Shown here piece after piece: positions 53,501 to 62,046 of a stretch of DNA of 64,000 bases. Numbering within the stretch: position 1 is the first letter of the stretch; every line of letters starts with the position of its first letter. The notes under the pieces were generated by a model. It did no database searches and was not told the origin of the DNA. It was given only the letters and a program-made list of their open reading frames with translations. The position numbers were made by a program, and so were the translations under genes. This stretch comes from CAZJVD01 sp964549505. GTDB taxonomy: Bacteria; Bdellovibrionota; UBA1018; CAZJVD01. The DNA is taken from assembly GCA_964549505.1 (NCBI GenBank), contig CAZJVD010000001.1, forward strand, positions 372,001-436,000. Reading direction: 5' to 3'.

Positions 53501-54791
53501 CGACGAGTGCCTGTCGGAACGCTTTTTCGCGTTCGGACTCGAGCGAAAGCGCTGCTTTCACAAGCATCGGTCGCAGTGATTCGAGACGGGCATCTAGAGT
53601 CGGTAAGTTATCGGCGGTCGGTGTCTTACCCTGATACATCAGCGACAGAGCGGCCTGCCGAAAGAGCTCGATCAGACCGTAGTAACGATAAAGTTCAAAG
53701 AGCGAAGACGAGCTCATGGTGTTTGCGATGCGTTCGATCGCGATGCCGGTCAGATGATGTTCTGAGAAACCGACCTTCAGCGTGGCGTCTGGATTGCTCG
53801 GGATACCCTTGAAGTCGCGGATCACATGCGGACCGTCGCGCGAAAGTCCTAACTCTTGGATCTCTTTGAGCCCGGTCATGGTCTCGAGCGCGCGCAACGA
53901 GATCTCGAGATCGTACTTAGCGATCCAAGCCGTCGATGCGTCCAGGCCAATAAGCGCGCGCGTTCGCGCGAGCATGTCGAGATCTTTCCAGTACTCGATC
54001 ATCTTTTCGTACGTCACCACAGGAGGAGAGAAAACCCCCTCGGGTGCGTTTGGCTCCGCCTTGACGGTTCGGTCAAAAAGATAGCGATTGATAGCGACCG
54101 CTTTGTCCGCGTCCGAAAGCTTTGGGTCAGCAATGTTCGGCGGAATCGTGAGCTCAGGAGTCTGTTTGGGTTTTTCCTTGGGATACGCAATGAATCGACT
54201 GGTGAGGTCCCGGAAAGGAGCGAAAACGGTTTTTTCGAAGTTCTCGATCGTATCGACAGTCGGCGGGCAGTTTTCCGAGAACCGCGGCGAGGAGCCTGGA
54301 GCCTTTGCGCAGGTGTAGAGCGTGTTGATCTGGTCGCGCACCGAGGCAGCGTGTTTTCTCCAGAACTCATGATGGTTCGCGTTCACACGATGAAAATACT
54401 CATACTTGGCTAGAGCGAGACGTTCTCGGCCCAGCCTCGCCTTTTGCTCTTCTGTCGCCCACTTACCGTAAGCCTCGACCTCTGCCTCTAATTGCTGGTC
54501 AGGTGTGAGATAGGGGAAGGGAAAGTCCCAGCGCTGACTATCATCTTCAGCCGCGGCTTCTTCTTTGTAGACGAGCTCGTCCAGAGACTGCGTCGAGACA
54601 TAATAGCCATCGGGATACTCATCGGGCAGCTGCTGCGTCGCCGGCGAGCTTGGTGCCGCAGCTGGCGAGACACCAGGACTGAGCGCCTTCTCCGCAGGAG
54701 TTTTTTGAGGCGTACCGTCCTGCCGGGACCGAGGGGCACCGAAAGAAGGAAGAGCCAAGAGAATAATCAGTAGCAAACCAGTGTTCAACAT
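50520..54791 (-). CDS. Very large unknown exported protein (about 1420 aa)
   Basis: No known domain is recognisable. A signal peptide (MLNTGLLLIILLALPSFGA, before PRSRQ) is followed by a Pro/Ala/Ser-rich linker and a long, mostly helical, charged region. Hydrophobic segments occur around residues 1022-1085 (LLYLPGLFGVFGKATWLGG, VIGSMALGTVVNLGFYS) and 1120-1135, and a helical tail ends in an acidic QTEPATESTAEPNSEDDF-type stretch. I chose the ATG at 54791; the frame also opens at a GTG at 54815. It may be a membrane-attached scaffold. It forms a pair with the 674-aa gene downstream. Confidence 0.7.
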   Translation of the reverse strand: MLNTGLLLIILLALPSFGAPRSRQDGTPQKTPAEKALSPGVSPAAAPSSPATQQLPDEYPDGYYVSTQSLDELVYKEEAAAEDDSQRWDFPFPYLTPDQQLEAEVEAYGKWATEEQKARLGRERLALAKYEYFHRVNANHHEFWRKHAASVRDQINTLYTCAKAPGSSPRFSENCPPTVDTIENFEKTVFAPFRDLTSRFIAYPKEKPKQTPELTIPPNIADPKLSDADKAVAINRYLFDRTVKAEPNAPEGVFSPPVVTYEKMIEYWKDLDMLARTRALIGLDASTAWIAKYDLEISLRALETMTGLKEIQELGLSRDGPHVIRDFKGIPSNPDATLKVGFSEHHLTGIAIERIANTMSSSSLFELYRYYGLIELFRQAALSLMYQGKTPTADNLPTLDARLESLRPMLVKAALSLESEREKAFRQALVETADLFPKDLALHNRNYFIDHWLPEDMLPAGMAYSTPAVVETVRRLQGATYHKEKTPQELASITETYNLWVFEEINHTEQFLRQALGVRSEKAEIVMAQPWPVPLTQLTSDDELAQHLAWLMARAKADVAFSTAAGIKSLIPTDKPLDEETFKEVDRAVEERLESLFSGGSQALREVLDNHAVEFAQGIAPDYLKKWIDRARVRTETLLKENVRLARARSMAEAAVQANAIEKTSDDDLEVDVDVLWEVFSIRMNNPELKTGFERHDRPLSERAKHWWFIGWVQLGDKPLAPDEAPGISDDVMKVFDLIAQGGSWETAQMRYAAFVEAAVSRFENATSVIIHNGYRVDVAQARKIALGNVLDIQKLPSEYKKKDSVVAQRANLEAREDLLDMLALGERMGLTLEPKDSKKRPGQKTLYLSDVKSLDSGWWGSFVNTVFTGDKSGFEVYRQAAMDKYFAENHPLRAPINPTDDEDDQIPLYTKLAEKVGPLKPGETIPDAKLPEIAQWVEGTLSEVTDNYIQDQIDALAEAHDFNELTKERRQVLVNNPLWSEMVLSEHPQFKNMYLEEKWATNMPGKLEYFFYQFHDQYVRKMMLLYLPGLFGVFGKATWLGGMGRGYMASFNAVVPRAVIGSMALGTVVNLGFYSYDRWVTQPNKEEEAWELYLSSVDKGGLAADETLREIENSLDSMATGYYWRVLLDGLFVVGTVPNPFSDSPLFAKVFERVGRYQAARRQSRITKALDELRITRNDLVEIVHNPGRLSSLAESARNSARAAGNTGDSALAIERINWAERTLGREVIKAHNDAIGFLIQHKRHFEALKRDPTFDPEEIAKAITDLNTKLAKGEISTADFAYADRAAKELIPALQTKRQAARYFIGQSELENSALATLEREAMRSATGNTSRLEWWYRGRYETGTMPGPLKQYAFDAADGTRRYILLPAKDHSGLVEYMKQFVAGAALTQIAPQAGVPQDALQTEPATESTAEPNSEDDFK

Positions 54792-54907
54792 CCGCTTTAT
54801 AACCACAAAAACCACATGAACTGGTGAGGCTTATTCAATTGTCGGAGAAGAGAATCTAAGGTGGGAAGTACGAGCCAAAACTTTATAATCAAAACTTTTT
54901 CGCTCAC

Positions 54908-54936
54908 CCGGGAACCCATTTTGATTGGGTTCCCGG
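54908..54936. repeat. Perfect 11-bp stem hairpin
   Basis: CCGGGAACCCA and TGGGTTCCCGG flank a seven-base loop downstream of the Ala-rich secreted protein gene. It probably adds to transcription termination or protects the mRNA 3' end. No long T-run follows directly on the minus strand. Confidence 0.55.
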
Positions 54937-54956
54937 ACTCGCGATTTTTCTAACTA

Positions 54957-54984
54957 GGAAAAAGGTCTTTTTTTAGAAAGACCT
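54957..54984 (-). terminator. Rho-independent terminator of the Ala-rich secreted protein gene
   Basis: On the minus strand an eight-base stem (AGGTCTTT/AAAGACCT) with a six-base loop is followed by TTTTTCC. It lies about 20 bases after the stop codon. The stem is only moderately GC-rich. Confidence 0.5.
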
Positions 54985-55005
54985 GTGTAGGGACCAGAAC
55001 CGTTA

Positions 55006-55926
55006 TTAGGTTCCAGCTCCTACTAAAGCATCTTGAGCAACTTCTGCTGCTGCTTGATCGCCGCCTGGAAGGTCAACAGTCAAGCAAGCTTCTGCTTCGC
55101 GGCCTTCGTTTGCTGCTGCAACCTTGTTCGGGAGCAACAACAAGCTAGCAAGGCTTGAACGATCGAAGATCTTAGCAACATGTTGGTTCTTTAAGAGGCC
55201 TTCCAAAACGTTTTGGAAAGCTGTGTTGCCGGGATTTTCGATCACGTCAGCGAGAGCGAAAATAAGTGTCTTTGCATTTTGAGCAGCCTCTGGCGAAAAG
55301 CCTTCGCCACGAAGGCACTGCTCGAAAATTTTCAGGTCAACGATCTGAATACCAAGACGCTTTTCAGCGGAAACGATAGCGTTTACAGCCGCATCGGTAT
55401 TGTATGTACCCAAACCCGCGTCGCCCACTGCTGCAGTGATAGCGTTACGAATCTGTGTTTCGCGATCTTGGCCAGCAACCGTGCTCGCTGCGATACCTGC
55501 TGCAGCGATCGATGCCGTACGGCTATAGCCTTCGACATGTTCGCTAGCAATGGCGCTCACAGCAGCTTCGAGCTTTCCAGCATCTTTCAAGCTGTATGCA
55601 TCGACGCTTTTGACGGCCTTAACGAGTTTTTGAACTTTTGCTTGGAGAGCCGGATTACCTTTTACGGCTTTCAAGACGGCTGCGTTTCTCTTTGCGAGAG
55701 ATTGCGAATAAGCAGCTGAACCGACTGCGCCCGCAACTGCTGGCAAGTTGCCAACGATCGAAACGAGAGCCGAGGAGTAAGCTGACGTACCGGCAACTGC
55801 TTCAGGAACAGCACCAAGCTCTTGCGCAAGCGTCAATGCTTGGACGCCTTGCGGAGCAGCTGAAGCAACATTGAAGTTTGCGACTGCCGCGATAACACCT
55901 AGAACAACGAGTGTATTGAATTTCAT
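55006..55926 (-). CDS. Ala-rich secreted helical protein, probably abundant
   Basis: This 306-aa protein has a textbook Sec signal peptide (VVLGVIAAVANFNVASA, cut after residue 23). The mature part is very rich in Ala and Val, predicted helical, with only two cysteines (C204 and C281) that could form a disulfide. I do not recognise the family. It has a strong ribosome site (AAGGG, about nine bases upstream), two tandem predicted promoters and its own terminator, so it is likely an independent, highly expressed gene. Its codons favour GCT/GCA and other A/T-ending forms more than its neighbours, as often seen in highly expressed genes. Confidence 0.8.
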   Translation of the reverse strand: MKFNTLVVLGVIAAVANFNVASAAPQGVQALTLAQELGAVPEAVAGTSAYSSALVSIVGNLPAVAGAVGSAAYSQSLAKRNAAVLKAVKGNPALQAKVQKLVKAVKSVDAYSLKDAGKLEAAVSAIASEHVEGYSRTASIAAAGIAASTVAGQDRETQIRNAITAAVGDAGLGTYNTDAAVNAIVSAEKRLGIQIVDLKIFEQCLRGEGFSPEAAQNAKTLIFALADVIENPGNTAFQNVLEGLLKNQHVAKIFDRSSLASLLLLPNKVAAANEGREAEACLTVDLPGGDQAAAEVAQDALVGAGT

Positions 55927-56016
55927 TTTGAATTACCCTTTCTTCCTAGTTAATACTTTCGAAGCGCCCCCACAATCGGACCGCGTCTCGCGCGGGGAAC
56001 TCAGCGAAATTTCTGT

Positions 56017-56045
56017 TTCATATTTCATGAGCTCACCCCGGTCAA
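56017..56045 (-). promoter_or_regulatory. Predicted promoter P2 of the Ala-rich secreted protein gene
   Basis: On the minus strand TTGACC (56040-56045) and TATGAA (56017-56022) are separated by 17 bases. Transcription would start near 56010, about 84 bases before the ATG. Confidence 0.5.
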
Positions 56046-56100
56046 GTTATACAGAAAAAACCAGAAAGTGCCCAAGAAACTTTGCTGTATGCGGTGGCAG

Positions 56101-56129
56101 AATTTAGTCGAATCGCCGCTCAGTGTCAA
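56101..56129 (-). promoter_or_regulatory. Predicted promoter P1 of the Ala-rich secreted protein gene
   Basis: On the minus strand a perfect TTGACA (56124-56129) and TAAATT (56101-56106) are 17 bases apart. Transcription would start near 56094, giving a leader of about 168 bases. A weak hairpin (ATGATTT/AAATCAT, 56130-56150) lies just upstream and may terminate the preceding gene. Confidence 0.5.
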
Positions 56130-56171
56130 ATGATTTTTGCGGGAAATCATGAAATCACACATCCGCTACCC

Positions 56172-59100
56172 CTACCAATTGAACCAGAAGTCGCGCTGGT
56201 TCGTTGTGGCGTTCGTGTCGCCAACACGAAGGATCTTAAACGAGCCGTGAAAGAAATCGATTGTAAAGGATTCTGAACCTTCAAACGCTTCATTGCCCTT
56301 CGTCGATGCCATATCTTCTATACGGTCGCGCACCCACACATCAAGTTCTTCGAAAAAGCGATTCAGTTGTCCAGGGTGGCGTTGAGACTGAGCGGTGATC
56401 TCACGGATCGCGTCCTGTCCGAACAGGAGTTCGAAAGAATACTCGGTGTCCAGATGGTCCTTGAGGTGCTTTGCGGCGTTCTCAGTCACTTTCTTACTCC
56501 ATGCATCGGCGGCCTCCTGCACCTTGGCACGAGCAGCACCAGCGCCCTCGTGGGTCGTAATGAGGAGCTGACCCTCATCGGTGGCAACAACCACGATCTT
56601 ATCCCCTTTCCTAATCACACCACGTGCGAACAGGTCACTGATCTGATTGTTCAGTTCTGCGCGTATAATATGTGCTGCGTTCCGGGCTCCCTCACCTTCG
56701 GCACTCATGCGCCGGGCGAGATTGTTGATGGTTCCGTCCGGCATTTCTATTTCGATACCAAGTGCCTTGACGAGATTGTGCGTCGACTTAAGGCGCTGAC
56801 CAATGATCTTACGAAACGCATCCACATCCAGATCCTTAAACGCCAGGATGCGATCGGGACCTGTGCGGTTTAGGTTTGCGTTCAGAAAGATCGTTCGTTC
56901 AAGCTCGAGCATTTCGAGCAGCTTGACTTGTGCCGCGCTGAACGTGAACAGTCCCTGCGTGATGCCTTCGCGGAAGGTTTTTAAGAGGTACTCGCGCTCC
57001 GCCGGGGATGGGTTGGCATAGGTACGTCCCCTTTCCGACTGTCCCGAGAGGCGATCTGAAATATCGCGACCGATACGGCGAGCCCGTTCTTCAAACTCTC
57101 TCGCCCAAGGTCCTGCACCTGGTTTTGCGCGTATTCCCGAGAGGACTCTTGCGAAATCAAGTTCGCTCGTGAGCAGCGTTTCTTTGAACTTATCAAAATA
57201 GACCTCGGGTTGGTACTTAACCTGTTGAGCTTGGTTTGTTGTGTAGATCACCATCACGTTCGAGATGTTGATCTTACGACCAGCGCCGTCTTCGATAACG
57301 TTTTCGTTACCCATTCTTTTGAAAAGTTCCATCGCCTCAGGGGGCCCGCCGTTGTAACGATCCGGCATGACCTCATCATACAAAATGATAGCGAACGGAT
57401 ATCGGTTGACGTGATCGGTGAGCTTTCCACCCTCGTGCTGAGCCGGGTTACCCGCCAACGAAAAGGTTGTTGGAAACTGTGACGCCTGCAGCGCAAGTAA
57501 GTTTTCGGGGTTTCCGTACAGAATCTCGTTGATCTTCTCTGCGAGGTAAGTTTTTCCTAAACCGGAATTCCCTAAAAACACGAACGATACGCGAAGGCCC
57601 TTTGTGCCAGCATCGCGACCCGCACTATGAACGGAGTGATAAGCGGTCATGATTTCGCGTGCGACAGCTTTAACGACCTCCGGTTGTCCAAAGACGACTT
57701 CTGAAATCGCTTTCTCGAGGTTTTCGAGCCTGCCGTCGTCATCAGCAGAAATCCGCTCGATCGGAATGTTCTTTCGAAGCGCAATGGCCTTGATGAGGTC
57801 GGGAACACCGATCTCAGCCGACGGACGTGCGACTTTATTGCCTCCGGCCTCCGCCTTTTCCACTGCTGTGATGGTTTCTTGAACACGCACGATCTGTTCG
57901 TGAATCTTTTCAAGGGGTCGATGGATCAAGGGGTTTTTCGCGGCGGCTACATATTCGGTCTCAAGAGCGAGTAATGTGCGTCGAAGAGCCACAGTGTCGC
58001 TCTGGGCGTCGAGTTCAGCGACAAGCGCTTCTTCTTCACGCTTGAGTCGCTCCACTGTAGCTTGTAGCTCTGTCAGACTTTCGAAAAGTATCCTGCTTCG
58101 TGGGCCCACATCGCGATCGGTAGACTGCTTGATCGATGCGACAGCCGTTCTTGCGTCGGCCAAATGGGATCGAACCTCCTCAAGTTTACGCAACGGAGTA
58201 CTGTTCTCGTAGAGTTTAAGGGCGATTGCATAATCCAAGAGTTCAATAGCGGCGTTCGGGAACGCACCACCAAGGTATTTCGATCCTAAGTTGTAGGCGG
58301 CATCGACTACTTTTTGAACAGATTCGGCGTCGTTTCCAAAGGAGATCCGATCATTGTAATGCGCACTCAAGCGGCCCATGTGAAACTCTAAAATCTGTTT
58401 GGTCTCGGCCTCCGTGGTCCAGCCGAGATAAATAGGGGCCACCTTGTCCCGCAAGAAATCACTCTTCGCGGTGACCTTGTTGTAGTTTTCTATTGTGATC
58501 GTTGCGACGATTCGTAGATCCTTACTCTTGAAAATCCCTTCCATGAGCTGAATAAGATCGCTTGGGTTGTTCGACGAGGCACCTTTTCCTTGGAGGGACT
58601 CGAACTCGCGGATCACGAGTACGAGTTTCTTGTCTTGTTTGGCGGCTTCTTCAGCGGCCGCTTTAAGGTCTTCTTCGAGAGATTTAACGCGCTTTTCGAT
58701 TTGCCCGACGATCCCGGCTCCGCCCGCGAGCAACTCGACATCAAGCTCAATCACTTCAAGGGATGGGTCTTTTGCGAGCATGCGTGCAAGCGTGTTGCGT
58801 CCTGATCCACGTGGTCCCACGATGGCGACGTTGTTCATTTCGCTCGAAGCGAGCGCTGTTCGGATTCGATCCATTTCGGCTTTTCGTCCGATACCATCGG
58901 ACATCGCGGTCGTGATCCTGCGTGTGAACTTTGTAAGAGCTTCACCCGGGGAAAACTTTTCGTTAACGCTGTCTCCAGACTTGGTTTCTGTGCCTGCGCG
59001 GCTTGTAGCAGTGCCATCCGTCTTGCCCTGTGCGGTTCGACCGCTCTCCCCCGGCTTTGACGTCGCTCCGACAATCGGAACATCATCTAACTCGACAATT

Positions 59101-60011
59101 CGATTCTTAATCTGACTAACGGATAAACCATTGGTCTCGAACACGGTGGCCGCTGATGCGCTTCCCGGTACAGAGCTTTCGCCCAATTTTGCGCCCATCA
59201 GGAGATGGCGACCCTCAACCACGCCCGGCTGACTCGACCTCTTGCTATCAGCAATCTGCTTTAAGATCGACCGAGCATTCAAAAGCATAGCGGTCAAATC
59301 GAGTGATGGAAGAGTCGGCGTGCGTAGTCTTGCGTCGACATGCGCCTGAGAGTCCGTTTCAGGTAGCCATCGTGCGCTCGAAATATCTGTCTTGAGCCAG
59401 CCCGGAGAATCAATGACAGCAAGGTCTTCGGCGCTGAGGCGAGCATCCGGTTCGATTTTGGAGTCTCGTATCGTCGAGACACGCTCACGCATCTTAAGAA
59501 GGGCCGCTGTTTCAACCGTGTAATTGCCGGACGCATCTTGGAAGGCGTCGAGAGTCTTAACCGCTCTCGGCGTTATCATTTTGATGAGCCAAATTTTACG
59601 AAGTCCGCGTTTTACTTTTCCGACGGCCGTTGACTCGTCTCGTGCCTTTAGCGCGCGACGCACGAGTTCCAGGTCAATGAGAGCCTGAATCATGTGACGA
59701 CGTTCGACACGCCCCTTTCGACCGAGTTGACCGTCGCGAGCGGCGAGCCTCATGGCGTTGACATAAACGATACGTGCATCCGTTCCGAGGAACTGTTCGA
59801 GTTCTGTAACGAAAGCGATGGCGTCGTCCGCTGCCGCAACACACTTGTTTTTGGAGACAGGTTGAAGTTCGAGATCAGCGTGTGCGCGCGGTCCGAAACA
59901 CGCCACAAACAACCCGATCACCAGAGCTGTCATTAAACCGCGGTAGAAACCACGGGGGTTCTGGACTCTAAAGCCAAGTCGGTTCATCACAGTCATCATT
60001 GCAGCAGCCAT
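56172..60011 (-). CDS. ClpB-like AAA+ protein with N-terminal export signal
   Basis: This is a 1279-aa Hsp100/Clp-type protein. A signal (LMTALVIGLFVACFGPRAHA, before DLELQ) precedes a Clp_N-like double repeat (EGRHLLMGAKL), then AAA domain D1, a coiled-coil middle domain and AAA domain D2. D1 is degenerate: Walker A near residue 396 reads GPRGSGRNT without Lys, and Walker B reads LVLVIREFE without Asp. D2 is intact: GNSGLGKT near 812, ILYDEV near 873, VIYTTNQ. The D2 entry resembles ClpB (RKNIPIERI, VFGQPEVVKAV). The ATG at 60011 has a GGAGG site eight bases upstream and overlaps the previous stop (TAATG). ClpB is normally cytoplasmic. Confidence 0.85.
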   Translation of the reverse strand: MAAAMMTVMNRLGFRVQNPRGFYRGLMTALVIGLFVACFGPRAHADLELQPVSKNKCVAAADDAIAFVTELEQFLGTDARIVYVNAMRLAARDGQLGRKGRVERRHMIQALIDLELVRRALKARDESTAVGKVKRGLRKIWLIKMITPRAVKTLDAFQDASGNYTVETAALLKMRERVSTIRDSKIEPDARLSAEDLAVIDSPGWLKTDISSARWLPETDSQAHVDARLRTPTLPSLDLTAMLLNARSILKQIADSKRSSQPGVVEGRHLLMGAKLGESSVPGSASAATVFETNGLSVSQIKNRIVELDDVPIVGATSKPGESGRTAQGKTDGTATSRAGTETKSGDSVNEKFSPGEALTKFTRRITTAMSDGIGRKAEMDRIRTALASSEMNNVAIVGPRGSGRNTLARMLAKDPSLEVIELDVELLAGGAGIVGQIEKRVKSLEEDLKAAAEEAAKQDKKLVLVIREFESLQGKGASSNNPSDLIQLMEGIFKSKDLRIVATITIENYNKVTAKSDFLRDKVAPIYLGWTTEAETKQILEFHMGRLSAHYNDRISFGNDAESVQKVVDAAYNLGSKYLGGAFPNAAIELLDYAIALKLYENSTPLRKLEEVRSHLADARTAVASIKQSTDRDVGPRSRILFESLTELQATVERLKREEEALVAELDAQSDTVALRRTLLALETEYVAAAKNPLIHRPLEKIHEQIVRVQETITAVEKAEAGGNKVARPSAEIGVPDLIKAIALRKNIPIERISADDDGRLENLEKAISEVVFGQPEVVKAVAREIMTAYHSVHSAGRDAGTKGLRVSFVFLGNSGLGKTYLAEKINEILYGNPENLLALQASQFPTTFSLAGNPAQHEGGKLTDHVNRYPFAIILYDEVMPDRYNGGPPEAMELFKRMGNENVIEDGAGRKINISNVMVIYTTNQAQQVKYQPEVYFDKFKETLLTSELDFARVLSGIRAKPGAGPWAREFEERARRIGRDISDRLSGQSERGRTYANPSPAEREYLLKTFREGITQGLFTFSAAQVKLLEMLELERTIFLNANLNRTGPDRILAFKDLDVDAFRKIIGQRLKSTHNLVKALGIEIEMPDGTINNLARRMSAEGEGARNAAHIIRAELNNQISDLFARGVIRKGDKIVVVATDEGQLLITTHEGAGAARAKVQEAADAWSKKVTENAAKHLKDHLDTEYSFELLFGQDAIREITAQSQRHPGQLNRFFEELDVWVRDRIEDMASTKGNEAFEGSESFTIDFFHGSFKILRVGDTNATTNQRDFWFNW

Positions 60012-61891
60012 TATCGGGGCCTCCGGGCAAACTGAACACCCTCGAGGACAGCGAGGGAGCAAGAGTCATCGTAAAAAAAGGTTCGAACAAAAAAGTAATC
60101 GTAGGCGTCGGTTGGGTCCGGTGTGCCGGACGCGATCGCATCGAGGGCGCGCACGCGCTTTTCCACGGAGCCTGTGAGCTTGATCACTTGAAAGCCTTCT
60201 TTTTCAGCGATCGGAGTCACTCGATCCACGGTGTTGGGATCAAAGCTTGTAAACCCATCGAGGCCTGGTTCGCCCTTCTGACATTCGGCCGCATCGATGT
60301 TTCCCACGAGATTGAGCATGCCTGCGAGGTGGGGCACAAGATCTGGACGATCGACGGGGGTGACACTCAGAACCGTGCGGACAGAGTCCGGCGTCAGGCG
60401 AGAGCTGCTTTCAGAAGATGTCGAGAGAGTTTCGTCTTCTTGTCGACCGACGACGCGGTGGCGGAGTTCGCAACGTCGTACATCGACCGTTTGAAACGGG
60501 CTTTCATAGGAGAGCGAGGCGATTTCACAAGTGACGGTATAGGGTTTTGGAGAGGCCAGCGCTTCGTGCGGAGTCGTCTTTGTGTCGATAGCAAGCGGTG
60601 CAAAACTGACGACGAGCACGTCGGTCGTATCGCCCCAGCCCCATAGTCCGCGCTCTGTTTTTTTCGAAACATTCATATTCGTGGGTGCGAAACCAAGAAG
60701 GTCTAAGAGAGCTCGCAGACGTAGGTCGTCGGAGATCGTTCCAGCACTCGCAGTGCCTGTGGGTTTCCGGATGGGCGGTTTGTTCAAGACCTTGGCCCAC
60801 TCGTTCAGAAAGAGGTTTCGTCGAGCGTCGTCAGCGCCGACGGAAAAAAATCCAAAATCGATAGGGTCTTGCTGGCAATCCGCTCGTTTATACACGCGCG
60901 CGACCAGATGGACATGATCTTGTCCCTCGTTCGGCAGGGATCCGAACGCTTCTTGCGCCGCAGGCCCGAGTACGGCCATCTCATACGAGTATCGCTTCAG
61001 GGCGTAGCGCGCAGACGACTCTGGTTTAAATGTCCCGGCCACGCGATGGAGCGCAAGGGGGTGTGAAGGGTCGATCGGCATGCATGTGAAATGTGTGCGG
61101 GGATCTTGAAGCGGATTGTAGAGCGTCGATGCCAGCGCTGTTTCAAAAAACAGAAATCCCTGAAAACGATCAGGTGGAAGTTTTAGCGCTTCAAAACGTT
61201 TGGCCAGTGTTTCAAAGTCACCCAGTCGCGCGACCGTTTCTTCTGCGAGTATGGTTTCGAGGCGCTCGGCTTGCTTTTTCCGAGCCGCTTCGGCGACCGC
61301 TTGCTGAGCGAGAAGGGTTTCTCGGATCGAAATCTCTTTAGCGTGTTCCTCGAGTGTCCCAAACAAGATCGGAAACGTTTTCCAAATTTGGTTTTCTGGT
61401 TTGTCGAGCGTCGTGCATGTTTTGATTGAGACGGTTAGTTCTCCGGTTGCGGGTTCAAGCGGGACTTCTTCGGGGTCGGTTGGGGGTGGCGGCGCCGGAA
61501 TCGTCGTTACGGAGACCGCGCATTCGAAACTGCTGATGCGAGCGCCGTTCAGACCGATGTCCACGAAACGGGTCGTGGCAGTCGCTTTCTTCGGGTCGCT
61601 TGCGTTGACTGAAAGCTTGACCTTGAGGTCGACCGGCGAAAATCCTTGTTCTTTGATGGCCGTAGTAATGAGGGGAGTGACGGACGCCTCGTCAATAATT
61701 GCGGGCGGGGGTGAGGGCGTGGGCGAAGGCGCGGGCGCAGGGAAAACTTCTTGTGGGGCTGGCGGCGTCGCTATCGGCGGTTCCTGACTGCTTACGGCGC
61801 CATGCGCTAATGACGCATTAGACCATGGCCCAGGTAATCCCCAGCCAAGGCTGCAGAAAAGAGCTGCTGCTAATGAAAATAAACGAGTCAT
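60011..61891 (-). CDS. Unknown exported protein with Pro-rich linker and coiled coil
   Basis: This 626-aa protein starts, by preference, at the ATG at 61891, giving a Sec signal (MTRLFSLAAALFCSLGWGL); an in-frame ATG at 61921 is possible. After a Pro/Ala-rich linker (PAPAPSPTPSPPP) come two beta-rich regions, with cysteines spread along the sequence. A charged helical or coiled-coil stretch (IRETLLAQQAVAEAARKKQ) lies near residue 200. No family is recognised. Its stop overlaps the ClpB-like start, so the product is probably made with that AAA+ protein and may be its partner. Confidence 0.7.
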   Translation of the reverse strand: MTRLFSLAAALFCSLGWGLPGPWSNASLAHGAVSSQEPPIATPPAPQEVFPAPAPSPTPSPPPAIIDEASVTPLITTAIKEQGFSPVDLKVKLSVNASDPKKATATTRFVDIGLNGARISSFECAVSVTTIPAPPPPTDPEEVPLEPATGELTVSIKTCTTLDKPENQIWKTFPILFGTLEEHAKEISIRETLLAQQAVAEAARKKQAERLETILAEETVARLGDFETLAKRFEALKLPPDRFQGFLFFETALASTLYNPLQDPRTHFTCMPIDPSHPLALHRVAGTFKPESSARYALKRYSYEMAVLGPAAQEAFGSLPNEGQDHVHLVARVYKRADCQQDPIDFGFFSVGADDARRNLFLNEWAKVLNKPPIRKPTGTASAGTISDDLRLRALLDLLGFAPTNMNVSKKTERGLWGWGDTTDVLVVSFAPLAIDTKTTPHEALASPKPYTVTCEIASLSYESPFQTVDVRRCELRHRVVGRQEDETLSTSSESSSRLTPDSVRTVLSVTPVDRPDLVPHLAGMLNLVGNIDAAECQKGEPGLDGFTSFDPNTVDRVTPIAEKEGFQVIKLTGSVEKRVRALDAIASGTPDPTDAYDYFFVRTFFYDDSCSLAVLEGVQFARRPR

Positions 61892-62016
61892 TACAATCAC
61901 TTCGACAACCACTTCGACCATTACTTCTTAGGGCCAGTAATCCCGGCCTGTATATATCACCGACGCACCACAACAGAGAAGCTTGGAGTTTTTAACAAAC
62001 CCGAGTCATTTTGTAA

Positions 62017-62046
62017 AGTATAATGATGGTTCACTAATGTTAACAA
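62017..62046 (-). promoter_or_regulatory. Possible promoter upstream of the Pro-rich/ClpB-like gene pair
   Basis: On the minus strand TTGTTA (62041-62046) and TATACT (62017-62022) are 18 bases apart, just after the stop of the preceding gene. A second candidate (TTTACA with TAAAAA, 17-base spacing) overlaps it. The rest of the gap holds nothing else I can name. Confidence 0.35.

Noticed and set aside
56172..60011. ClpV of a type VI secretion system
   Set aside because: No tss genes (sheath, baseplate, VgrG, membrane complex) lie nearby, and the D1 motifs are degenerate, unlike ClpV.
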